Shown piece after piece: positions 51,511 to 59,536 of a stretch of 64,000 bases of DNA (its first letter is position 1; every line of letters starts with the position of its first letter). The DNA is from Rhizorhapis sp036570425. Its GTDB lineage: Bacteria > Pseudomonadota > Alphaproteobacteria > Sphingomonadales > Sphingomonadaceae. The stretch covers positions 248,001-312,000 of the forward strand of contig DATCYF010000023.1 of NCBI GenBank assembly GCA_036570425.1. Reading direction: 5' to 3'. The notes beneath the pieces are model-generated. The model worked only from the letters and a program-made list of their open reading frames with translations, was not told where the DNA came from and ran no database searches. The position numbers and the translations under genes are program-made.

Positions 51511-53637
51511 ATGACAAGAACGCAGGTGAACGGCAAATTGTGGATTGGAGCGGCCAAAGGCGCGATATTGCCGATGGCGACGCTGATGCTCGTGATGTTC
51601 ATGGTGGTGCCTATTCCCGCCATCGTCCTGGACATCGGCTTCATCACCAACATCATGATTTCGCTGGCCGTGCTGATGGTGGCGCTCAATGCCGCCAAGC
51701 CGCTGGACTTTTCGAGCTTTCCGACGGTCCTGCTGTTCGCGACCTTGCTGCGGCTGTCGCTGAACGTGGCATCGACGCGCGTGGTGCTGGTCGATGGTCA
51801 TAATGGCCCCGGCGCTGCGGGGCACGTCATTGAAGCGTTCGGTAATTTCCTGATCGGCGGCGATTATGTCGTCGGCATCTTCGTTTTCGCCATCCTGATG
51901 ATCATCAACCTGGTGGTCATCACCAAGGGCGCCGGGCGTGTGTCCGAAGTGTCGGCTCGCTTCACCCTTGACGCTCTGCCGGGCAAGCAGATGGCGATCG
52001 ACGCCGATTTGAACGCTGGGCTCATGACACCGGAAGAGGCCAAGGCGCGTCGTCAGGAAGTGGCGACTGAGGCGGATTTCTACGGCTCCATGGACGGTGC
52101 GTCGAAATTCGTGAAGGGCGATGCCGTTGCGGGCGTACTGATTTTGGTCATCAATATTCTTGGCGGCATCATTCTGGGTACGTTGAGCCACGGCCTTTCT
52201 CTGGGCGATGCGGCACAAACCTATGTCCTGCTCGCGATTGGCGATGCGCTGGTGGCGCAGGTGCCTGCTCTGCTTCTGTCCATTGCAGCCGCGGGTATTG
52301 TTACGCGGGTTTCCTCCCCGCTCGATCTTTCGGGGCAGATTGCGAGCCAGTTCGGCTCGGGCAGGGCCTGGACTCCAGTGGCCGCTATCCTCACCATATT
52401 GGGTCTGCTGCCCGGTATGCCGCACATGATCATCCTGCCCGCCGCTGGTGTCGCCGGCTACGCTGCCTGGCGGCTGCGCAAGGGACCTGCACAGGCGGAG
52501 GAAAGTGACGCGGCCGAGACGCCAGAAGTGGAGAACCCCGCGCAGATCGACTGGGAAGATGTTTCCGATGGCGCGACGCTGGGGCTTGAGATTGGCTATG
52601 GCCTTATCGGTCTTGTCGATGATCGCAAGGGCGCGCCGCTCATGGCTCGCATTACCGGCATCCGGCGGCAGCTGTCGCGCGAATTGGGCTTCGTCGTGCC
52701 GCTGGTCCGCGTGAAGGATAATCTGGCGCTTGAACCGAATTGCTACCGTATCACCATTGCGGGCGTGATCGTGGGCGAGGATGAGATCTGGCCGGAGGAT
52801 CTGCTGGCGCTCGACAGTGGCGATCTGGAAAATGAAATTCCGGGCCGCAAAGCGAAGGACCCGACCTTCGGGCTGGATGCGGTCTGGATTCCCAAGGACA
52901 TGCGCAGCGAAGCCGTGGTCGCGGGCTATACAGTCGTCGATCCGCCAACGGTCATTGCGACGCACCTCAACCATTTGATCGCGCTTAATGCGTCGCAGAT
53001 GTTCGGCATGGACGAGGCGCGGAAGCTTCTCGACGCGCTGAAGGAAAAGTCGCCGCAGCTTGTAGATGGCCTGACGCCGCAGCCATTGTCGTTGGCCGCC
53101 GTCACAGCTGCCTGCCGTGCGCTGCTGGCCGAGGGCGTTCCGCTCAAGGATTTCCGGCGCATCTGCGAAGCGATGATAGATGTCGCCGCGCCCGATGTCG
53201 GGCCGGACCAGCTCATAGAGGGCGTGCGCCAGCGGATCGGTTCGCTCATCATCCAGAATCTCGTGCCGGTGAAAATGCCGCTCCCCGTCATCACGCTCGA
53301 TGGCGACTTGGAGGCTATGCTGGCGCAGGCGATGCGGGTTTCCAGTGGGGCGAACCATCCTATCGAACCGGCGCTGGGCAATCGCATTGTCGAGGCAGTG
53401 TTGCAGTCCGCTCGTCCGATCATGGGCCAGGCGCGCAGCTTCGCCATCGTTACCTCGCCAGTCGCACGGCGCGCGCTCGCGCGTTTGTTCAAGCCGCATT
53501 TGCCGGAAACGCCGGTGCTGTCCTTCCTGGAAATTCCAGACAGCAAGCCGGTCGAAGTCGTCGCTGTTGTCGGGGGAGAAGCCCCGGCCGCACGGAACCA
53601 ACATATGGCGCCGCGTGCGTCCGAAAAAATCAACTAA
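51511..53637 (+). CDS. flhA: Flagellar export gate protein FlhA
   Basis: 708 aa. Eight membrane helices in the N-terminal half (FMVVPIPAIVLDIGFITNIMISLAVLMVAL..., LRLSLNVASTRVVLVDGH), the FHIPEP-type loop RVSEVSARFTLDALPGKQMAIDADLNAG, and the cytosolic ring domain with KDPTFGLDAVWIP and VDPPTVIATHLNHLI. Core of the flagellar type III export apparatus. Confidence 0.97.
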   Translation: MTRTQVNGKLWIGAAKGAILPMATLMLVMFMVVPIPAIVLDIGFITNIMISLAVLMVALNAAKPLDFSSFPTVLLFATLLRLSLNVASTRVVLVDGHNGPGAAGHVIEAFGNFLIGGDYVVGIFVFAILMIINLVVITKGAGRVSEVSARFTLDALPGKQMAIDADLNAGLMTPEEAKARRQEVATEADFYGSMDGASKFVKGDAVAGVLILVINILGGIILGTLSHGLSLGDAAQTYVLLAIGDALVAQVPALLLSIAAAGIVTRVSSPLDLSGQIASQFGSGRAWTPVAAILTILGLLPGMPHMIILPAAGVAGYAAWRLRKGPAQAEESDAAETPEVENPAQIDWEDVSDGATLGLEIGYGLIGLVDDRKGAPLMARITGIRRQLSRELGFVVPLVRVKDNLALEPNCYRITIAGVIVGEDEIWPEDLLALDSGDLENEIPGRKAKDPTFGLDAVWIPKDMRSEAVVAGYTVVDPPTVIATHLNHLIALNASQMFGMDEARKLLDALKEKSPQLVDGLTPQPLSLAAVTAACRALLAEGVPLKDFRRICEAMIDVAAPDVGPDQLIEGVRQRIGSLIIQNLVPVKMPLPVITLDGDLEAMLAQAMRVSSGANHPIEPALGNRIVEAVLQSARPIMGQARSFAIVTSPVARRALARLFKPHLPETPVLSFLEIPDSKPVEVVAVVGGEAPAARNQHMAPRASEKIN

Positions 53638-53655
53638 AGTCGGGAGACTTAGACA

Positions 53656-54393
53656 ATGCTGATGCAGGATGTAAGGGCGCAGGATGTAGGCCTTACCTAT
53701 GGCCGCCGGGCAGCAAGGCCCGCGCCCGAAGTGCTGGCCCGCAAATATATGCCGCTGGTGCGCAAGATCGGTTGGCATGTGCATGGCCGGGTGTCCAATG
53801 CCATCGATATCGAGGACCTGCTGCAGATCGGCATGGTCGCGCTGGTAGAGGCTGCGAACAGCTTTGAAGATCGGGGCTTTGGCTTTGCGAGCTATGCCCA
53901 GATGCGCATCCGGGGCGCGATGATCGATCATCTGCGTCGTCACGCGACCATTTGTCGGTCAGCCATGGCGCGGCGCAAGCAGCTTTCGGCTACTCGGGCG
54001 CGGCTGGAGCAGAAGCTTGGCCGCGTGCCCACCGACGCGGAAATGTCTGCCGAAATGGGACTGTCTCCCGCCGATTACCGGCAGATCGTGGACAGCAGCG
54101 AAATCGCCCAGCATCACAGCATGGACGAAGTCTATTCCGACCAAAGCATGTGGTTCGCGGACGTTGAGGATCGGGCCGACGACCTTCTGGAGCGCGATTC
54201 CCTGAAACAAGCACTGGCGCGCGGCATCGGTCAGCTTCCCGAGAGGGAGGCAATGGTGCTGCAACTCTATTTCGTCGAGGAAATGAACCTGGAGGAAATT
54301 GGCCAGACGCTGGACATCGGCGCTGCGCGGGTATGCCAGATCAAGAAGGTCGCTCTTACCAAATTGCGCAGTCTACTCAGCGAATGGGAGTGA
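53656..54393 (+). CDS. fliA: Flagellar sigma factor sigma-28
   Basis: 245 aa. Region 2 is at VSNAIDIEDLLQIGMVALVEA and GFGFASYAQMRIRGAMIDHLR, region 3 at LGRVPTDAEMSAEMGLSP, and region 4 at LPEREAMVLQLYFVEEMNLEEIGQTLDI with RVCQIKK. Directs late flagellar genes and is held by FlgM. Starts 18 bp after flhA. Confidence 0.96.
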   Translation: MLMQDVRAQDVGLTYGRRAARPAPEVLARKYMPLVRKIGWHVHGRVSNAIDIEDLLQIGMVALVEAANSFEDRGFGFASYAQMRIRGAMIDHLRRHATICRSAMARRKQLSATRARLEQKLGRVPTDAEMSAEMGLSPADYRQIVDSSEIAQHHSMDEVYSDQSMWFADVEDRADDLLERDSLKQALARGIGQLPEREAMVLQLYFVEEMNLEEIGQTLDIGAARVCQIKKVALTKLRSLLSEWE

Positions 54394-54437
54394 CGCTTCG
54401 GCTTGCCACTCCATTCCAATCTCCCAAGAATTGATTG

Positions 54438-54463
54438 AAGCCCCGAACATCCGGGGCTTTTTT
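54438..54463 (+). terminator. Rho-independent terminator after fliA
   Basis: AAGCCCCG / CGGGGCTT 8-bp stem, 6-nt loop, followed by a T run (54458-54463). 45 bp after the fliA stop. Confidence 0.85.
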
Positions 54464-54530
54464 CATGTCCTAGCATCACCTGCGTTCCGGCTGTTACATT
54501 TGCGCCCAGAACGAGTCATGGGCGAGGACA

Positions 54531-55448
54531 ATGCACGGTCATCATCACGATCATCCCGGCCATAGCCATGCGCCAGCCGATTTCGGCCGGGCATTTGCGA
54601 TCGGCATATTGCTTAATTTGGGCTTCGTCGCGATCGAAGCGTTTTATGGCCTCATGTCAGGTTCGATGGCCTTGCTCGCCGATGCGGGCCACAACCTTTC
54701 CGACGTTCTGAGTCTCGTGGTAGCCTGGGCAGGCGTGGAACTGGCCAAGCGCATGCCGTCCCGGCGCTTTACTTATGGATTGCGCGGATCTTCGATCCTT
54801 GCCGCGCTGCTCAATGGACTGTTGCTGCTCGTCGCGATCGGCGCCATTGCCTTTGAAGCGATTAGCAGGCTCGGATCGCCGCAGCCGGTAGCCGGTGGCA
54901 CTGTCATCGTGGTTGCGTCCATCGGCATCGTCATCAACACCGCAACGGCGCTCCTGTTCGCGCGGGGAAGGAAGGGCGACCTCAATATTCGGGGAGCGTT
55001 CATCCACATGGCCGCCGACGCCGCTGTTTCAGCAGGCGTCGTCGTGGGCGCGCTGGCCATGATGGCGACCGGAGCGGCGTGGATTGATCCGGTGATGAGC
55101 CTTGTCATCGCGGCTATCATCTTGTGGAATACATGGGGTTTATTGACTGATGCGGTGAAGATGTCGTTGGACGCCGTGCCGCCAGGTATCGATCCGGAGG
55201 CGGTGGAGGCGACGCTCGCCGCGTTGCCGGGTGTTACGCATGTGCACGATCTTCACATCTGGCCGATGAGCACGACGGAAACGCTGCTGACCGTTCATCT
55301 GGTAATGCCGGGTGGCCACCCCGGGGACGCGTTTCTGTTTGATGTGCAGAACCGGCTGGCGCGGGATTTTCGTATCGGCCACGCGACGGTGCAGATTGAA
55401 CTAAGCGATGCGGGGGATTGCAGACTACATCCTGATTGCGTGGTGTGA
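54531..55448 (+). CDS. Cation diffusion facilitator (CzcD/ZitB type)
   Basis: 305 aa inner-membrane metal/proton antiporter. His-rich N-terminus (MHGHHHDHPGHSHAP), six hydrophobic helices, metal-site motifs SMALLADAGHNLSDVLSL (HxxxD) and FIHMAADAAVSAG, and a C-terminal cytosolic domain (THVHDLHIWPMSTTETLLTVHL). Exports Zn, Cd or Co. It is unrelated to the flagellar genes around it, and the terminator at 54438 precedes it. Confidence 0.95.
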   Translation: MHGHHHDHPGHSHAPADFGRAFAIGILLNLGFVAIEAFYGLMSGSMALLADAGHNLSDVLSLVVAWAGVELAKRMPSRRFTYGLRGSSILAALLNGLLLLVAIGAIAFEAISRLGSPQPVAGGTVIVVASIGIVINTATALLFARGRKGDLNIRGAFIHMAADAAVSAGVVVGALAMMATGAAWIDPVMSLVIAAIILWNTWGLLTDAVKMSLDAVPPGIDPEAVEATLAALPGVTHVHDLHIWPMSTTETLLTVHLVMPGGHPGDAFLFDVQNRLARDFRIGHATVQIELSDAGDCRLHPDCVV

Positions 55449-55670
55449 GCCTGTTGCGACTAGGCTCACCTTCGGTCCGCCAAGTTCCAAGGCCCGCCCC
55501 AATGTAAGAGGATTAATAGGGCGGGCGCGATGATTTCAGTTCCTCCCAAAGGAGAGGAGCAAGAACAGCGAAAGCCCCCGTCCTCTGCAAAGGACGGGGA
55601 CTCGCGCGGACACCCCTTTCGGGGATGAGTAAGGCCCCCGGGATCACTGGGGACAAATGGCGTCCCGGGG
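55445..55670. other. Cluster of four perfect inverted repeats between cation exporter and flagellin genes
   Basis: In order: GTGAGCCT/AGGCTCAC (start about 55445, spanning the exporter stop), GCCCGCCC/GGGCGGGC (55492-55526), CCCCGTCCT/AGGACGGGG (55576-55599), and CCCCGGGA/TCCCGGGG (55636-55670). The third, read on the minus strand, is followed by CTTTC and may terminate the flagellin transcript. No gene is seen in 55449-55735. Confidence 0.6.
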
Positions 55671-55735
55671 ACCGTTTGATCGATGAAAGGTGGACCAATA
55701 CCTTCTGCGATCAAGTCTGTTCTTTACCCGTCCGC

Positions 55736-56623
55736 TTAGCGGATCAGGCTGAGTACGCCCTGCTGGCTCTGGTTGGCCTGCGCCAGCATAGCGGTGGAAG
55801 CCTGCGAGAGAATCTGCGACTTCGCCATTTCGGTGGTCTCCGAGGAGAAATCGACGTCTTCGATCCGCGAACGCGCTTCGGTCAGGTTGGTGGACTGCGA
55901 CGTCAGGTTGGTGATGGCTGACGACAGACGGTTCTGTACGGCACCCAGCTTTGCGCGGCCTTCGTTGATGGTGTTGATAGCTGCATCAAGCTTGTCCAGA
56001 GCATTGACCGCATTCGCCTGGGTTTCCAAGCTGATGGTTGCAGATCCGGCGGTGTCTACCGGCGTACCGGCGTCTGGGACGCCCGCTGTGACGGTGTTAA
56101 CTGCGCCGTCCTGGATATCCAGAGCTGTCGTGGTCGCGCTGGTCAGGGCGATGGCGATGGTCTGCCCGTTACTAGAACCCGACTGAATGTCGATGGAAGC
56201 CGTGGTGCCATTGGTCAATTTGACGCCGTTGAAAGACGTATTGCCTGCAATATCGTTGACTTGTTTGAGCAACTCGGTGGCTTCGAGCTGGATTGATTCA
56301 CGATCATTGTTGGACAAGGTGCCGCTTGCCGACTGAACGGCCAATTCACGAACACGCTGCACGAGGTTGGTGATTTCGCCGAGGGCGCTATCTGCAGTCT
56401 GGGCCAGCGAGATGCCGTCGTTTGCGTTCCGAACGGCCTGCTGCATGCCCTTGATCTGCGACGTCATCTTGCTGGCGATGGCGAGACCGGCAGCGTCATC
56501 GGATGCGCCGTTGATGCGCTTACCGGTGGACAGGCGCTCCATGGACTTCTGAAGGCCCAGAGAAGCGGATGAGGATGCAGAGCCCGCACGGATTGCGGCG
56601 ACATTCGTACCAATAACAGTCAT
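55736..56623 (-). CDS. Flagellin (second copy)
   Basis: 295 aa. N-terminal D0/D1 motifs SSASLGLQKSMERLSTGKRINGASDDAAGLAIASKM and NANDGISLAQTADSALGEI, C-terminal ARSRIEDVDFSSETTEMAKSQILSQASTAMLAQANQSQQGVLSLI. The variable middle is very short. About 80 bp downstream of the other flagellin gene and probably read through from it; no own promoter is apparent. Confidence 0.96.
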   Translation of the reverse strand: MTVIGTNVAAIRAGSASSSASLGLQKSMERLSTGKRINGASDDAAGLAIASKMTSQIKGMQQAVRNANDGISLAQTADSALGEITNLVQRVRELAVQSASGTLSNNDRESIQLEATELLKQVNDIAGNTSFNGVKLTNGTTASIDIQSGSSNGQTIAIALTSATTTALDIQDGAVNTVTAGVPDAGTPVDTAGSATISLETQANAVNALDKLDAAINTINEGRAKLGAVQNRLSSAITNLTSQSTNLTEARSRIEDVDFSSETTEMAKSQILSQASTAMLAQANQSQQGVLSLIR

Positions 56624-56667
56624 GTTGGTCTTCCTTCTTCATGGTAAAATGTCCCCGCTTTTAGTTT

Positions 56668-56693
56668 GCGCCGGGCGGGTCAGTGCCCGGCGC
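56668..56693. other. Hairpin between the two flagellin genes
   Basis: GCGCCGGGC / GCCCGGCGC 9-bp stem with an 8-nt loop (56668-56676 and 56685-56693). No T run follows on the minus strand, so it may stabilise or partly attenuate the upstream flagellin mRNA rather than terminate it. Confidence 0.6.
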
Positions 56694-56705
56694 GGTATTA
56701 TGTTA

Positions 56706-57566
56706 TTATTGGATCAGCTTCAGCACGCCCTGCTGGCTCTGATTGGCCTGGGCGAGCATGGCCGTCGACGCCTGGTTGAGAATCTGCGCCTTTGCGAGCG
56801 CGGTGGTCTCCGCCGAGAAGTCGACGTCTTCAATCCGCGACCTGGCTTCCGTCAGGTTGGTCATCGTGGATTGTAGATTGTTTACAGCCGAGTCCAGGCG
56901 GTTCTGCACTGCGCCCAGATTGGCTCGGCTGCCGTTAATGACATCAAGCGCCGCATCCAGCTTGGTCAGAGCATCCGTGGCGTTGGACTGTGTTTCAAGG
57001 CTGATACCCGCCGCAGTCACTGTACCGGCAGTAGCGCCAGCAGCGGATTCATCAGTCAGGTTCAGCGTGGCCGCCTTCGCATCGGTCAGCGATATGCTGA
57101 TCGTCTGGCCAGCGCTCGCGCCGGACTGGATAGTCACAGTTGCCTGTGAACCATCAGTCAGTTTGACACCGTTGAAGGAGGTGTTGGTCGCAATGTCATC
57201 GATCTGGCTGATGAGCTGGGTTGCTTCGGACTGGATGGATTCCCGATCGGCATCTGACACCGTGCCGTTGGCTGATTGCACGGCCAGTTCCCGAAGGCGC
57301 TGCACCAGGTTGGAGATCTCCCCCAAGGCGCTGTCCGCCGTCTGAGCCAGCGAGATGCCGTCATTGGCGTTGCGGATGGCAACCGACATGCCCTTGATCT
57401 GCGATGTCATCTTGCTTGCAATGGCGAGGCCGGCGGCGTCGTCCTTGGCGCTGTTGATGCGCTTGCCGGTGGACAGGCGCTCCAGCGATGCCGCGAGCGA
57501 CATTTCCGCTTTGTTCGAGGCGCTTGCAGAGCGCATTGCCGATACGTTGGTTCCGATAATAGTCAT
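56706..57566 (-). CDS. Flagellin (first copy)
   Basis: 286 aa. N-terminal LAASLERLSTGKRINSAKDDAAGLAIASKM and NANDGISLAQTADSALGEI, C-terminal EARSRIEDVDFSAETTALAKAQILNQASTAMLAQANQSQQGVL. Strongly similar to the second copy, with differences concentrated in the middle. Preceded by a sigma-28-like promoter with a leader of about 65 nt. Confidence 0.96.
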   Translation of the reverse strand: MTIIGTNVSAMRSASASNKAEMSLAASLERLSTGKRINSAKDDAAGLAIASKMTSQIKGMSVAIRNANDGISLAQTADSALGEISNLVQRLRELAVQSANGTVSDADRESIQSEATQLISQIDDIATNTSFNGVKLTDGSQATVTIQSGASAGQTISISLTDAKAATLNLTDESAAGATAGTVTAAGISLETQSNATDALTKLDAALDVINGSRANLGAVQNRLDSAVNNLQSTMTNLTEARSRIEDVDFSAETTALAKAQILNQASTAMLAQANQSQQGVLKLIQ

Positions 57567-57639
57567 TTCAAAATTCCTTCCGCGCTAAAACATTGAGGCC
57601 GCCCCATTTGAATTGCAGTTCGTTGCGGTCTCGAGGTGG

Positions 57640-57665
57640 ATAACGGCGGCTGCGAAAGAACTTTA
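57640..57665 (-). promoter_or_regulatory. Sigma-28 promoter of flagellin genes
   Basis: Minus strand TAAA (57665-57662), 14 bp beginning GTT, GCCGTTAT (57647-57640). TAAAGTT matches the extended FliA -35 element. Confidence 0.7.
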
Positions 57666-57791
57666 AATCGCCCGTCAAAAAATTGTCAGCTGCGCCCTCG
57701 GCGAGTGTCAAGGCGCTGACGCGCATGCGTCACGCGCGCGTAAGGGCAGCAGAAAATGGCGAAATTCCGCCGCTTTCTACTATTGGACAAC

Positions 57792-57806
57792 TGGCACGAA
57801 AATTGC
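57792..57806 (+). promoter_or_regulatory. Sigma-54 promoter of flbD-fliEFGHI
   Basis: TGGCACGAAAATTGC followed by T. Predicted start near 57818, leader about 71 nt. The imperfect palindrome GGCGAAATTCCGCC lies just upstream (about 57757-57771) and could be an autoregulatory site. Confidence 0.85.
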
Positions 57807-57888
57807 TTAACAATACGCGTAATTGATATTCGGCCACAAAGCCGGACGGCGGGCGGGGGCCCGTCGAGGAATTTTTTGGGGACATTTG

Positions 57889-59169
57889 ATGCAACAGGTT
57901 GAGCTGAGCGCAACACTTAATGATCAAATTCCAACGCTGGCCGTCTGGCTAAGCGGTGCCTGCTTTAATGTTTCGGTTTTTTCCGGAACGCCCAAGCCGG
58001 ACCGCGGCGTTATCCGCATCCTGACGCCGGGCGAGATCGCTTCGGCCACGCATCGCGATATATTGGTTGAGTGGCGCGAAGGGGCTCCCGAACTGGTTCG
58101 CGCTGGTTCAGGCTTGCCCGCGCGCGCAGGCTTCGGATTTGCGGATGCAGCGCTTGGCCATGCGCTGATCGCCGAGCTGATCCGCCCTGCATACCAGCCT
58201 GCCGTGGGCGAGCCGGAAAGCGCGCGGCTGATGCGGATTGCGGTGCGGATCGCGCAAAGCGACGCCACGGTGTTGATCGAGGGGGAGACTGGAACGGGCA
58301 AGGAGGGGATGGCCCGCTTCGTTCATGTGAGCAGCAACCGGGCCGACAAGGATTTCATTGCGGTCAACTGCGCGGCTCTGCCCGAAACGATGATGGAGGC
58401 CATGCTCTTCGGCCATCGCAAAGGCGCATTTACGGGCGCGACGGCTTCTTCCGACGGCCTGTTCCAGGCGGCCAATGGTGGGACGCTGTTCCTGGACGAA
58501 ATTGCGGAACTGCCGCTTTCCCTTCAGGCGAAGCTGCTCCGTGCCCTGCAGGAGGGGGAAGTGCTACCCGTTGGCGCAACCCATGCCGTACCGGTCGATG
58601 TCCGTGTCATTGCCGCGGGCAACCGCGATCTGGCGGCGCTGTGCAATAGCGGGCAGTTCCGTTCCGACCTTTACTGGCGGCTTAATGTCATGCCGCTTCA
58701 TCTGAAGCCGCTGGTCGAGCGTCGTCAGGACATTCGCGCCATCGCCGCCGCGCTGCTTCTTCGCCAGCAAGCGAATGAGGCGGCTTTCGTCTGGCCGACG
58801 GCCAAGGCCATGGAGAAGCTGATGGCTCATCGCTGGCCCGGCAATGCGCGTGAGCTGGGCAATGTCTTGCAACGCGCGCTGGTCCTTCGCGAAGGCGAGC
58901 GGATCGAGGCGGATGATCTCCACATCACCCCGGTTCCTGTGCGGGTGGAGGAGAGCGTTAGCGAACCTGTCGTTGCGTCCGCGCCAACGCCTTGGGCGTC
59001 GTCATCGGCCACGCTGCATGATGTCGCCCGCGCGTCGAAGCTGGATCGCATCCGCTCGGTGCTGGATGAGGTGAACGGGCATCGCGCCCGCGCCGCGCGG
59101 AAGCTGGGCATTTCGGAGCGCACCTTGCGCTATCGCCTTGCTGAACTGCGCGAACTCGCGGCGGCATAA
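57889..59169 (+). CDS. Sigma-54-dependent flagellar activator (FlbD/FleQ type)
   Basis: 426 aa. A divergent N-terminal region (about residues 1-110) without a recognisable phospho-acceptor Asp, then the AAA+ domain: Walker A GETGTGKEG, the sigma-54 contact loop KGAFTGATA, Walker B GTLFLDEIAELPL, and RSDLYWRLNVMPL. The C-terminal Fis-type helix-turn-helix is NGHRARAARKLGISERTLRYRL. It would activate the three sigma-54 promoters seen here, including its own. ATG 57889 follows GGGGAC. FlbD is the closest named analogue; activity control by a FliX-like partner is unknown here. Confidence 0.9.
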   Translation: MQQVELSATLNDQIPTLAVWLSGACFNVSVFSGTPKPDRGVIRILTPGEIASATHRDILVEWREGAPELVRAGSGLPARAGFGFADAALGHALIAELIRPAYQPAVGEPESARLMRIAVRIAQSDATVLIEGETGTGKEGMARFVHVSSNRADKDFIAVNCAALPETMMEAMLFGHRKGAFTGATASSDGLFQAANGGTLFLDEIAELPLSLQAKLLRALQEGEVLPVGATHAVPVDVRVIAAGNRDLAALCNSGQFRSDLYWRLNVMPLHLKPLVERRQDIRAIAAALLLRQQANEAAFVWPTAKAMEKLMAHRWPGNARELGNVLQRALVLREGERIEADDLHITPVPVRVEESVSEPVVASAPTPWASSSATLHDVARASKLDRIRSVLDEVNGHRARAARKLGISERTLRYRLAELRELAAA

Positions 59170-59181
59170 GGGAACTGAGGC

Positions 59182-59535
59182 ATGAACGTCATAAACAGCA
59201 ACAGTGTGATGGCGATGCGCGCCGCCATATTGCAGCAGAACAGCGCCCTTCGCGAAGCCGCTTCCGCAGCCTCTGCACCGGCTTCACCAGTATCCGGCGC
59301 AAGCGCACCTGCTTCGACGGACTTCGGCGCGGCCATGAAATCGGCCTTGAGCGAAGTGAACGCGCTGCAGGGCCAGTCATCCGAAGCGACGGCGGCTTAC
59401 GAGCGCGGCGAAACGACGGACATCGCGGCCGTCATGCTTGCCAAGCAGCAGGCGTCGATCGGTTTCGAAGCGACGTTGCAGGTCAGGAACAAGCTGCTGT
59501 CCGCCTATAAGGACATCATGAGCATGCCGGTATAA
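59182..59535 (+). CDS. fliE: Hook-basal body protein FliE
   Basis: 117 aa. C-terminal GETTDIAAVMLAKQQASIGFEATLQVRNKLLSAYKDIMSM is diagnostic; the N-terminal half is Ala/Ser/Pro-rich. Links the MS ring to the rod. 12 bp after the activator gene, 1 bp before fliF. Confidence 0.94.
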   Translation: MNVINSNSVMAMRAAILQQNSALREAASAASAPASPVSGASAPASTDFGAAMKSALSEVNALQGQSSEATAAYERGETTDIAAVMLAKQQASIGFEATLQVRNKLLSAYKDIMSMPV

Positions 59536-59536
59536 T

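Noticed and set aside
51307..53943. Very long open frame on the minus strand opposite flhA (878 codons)
   Set aside because: It lies entirely opposite flhA, parts of its neighbours included; the translation is rich in Arg/His/Gln with no domain, a typical shadow of a GC-rich coding strand.
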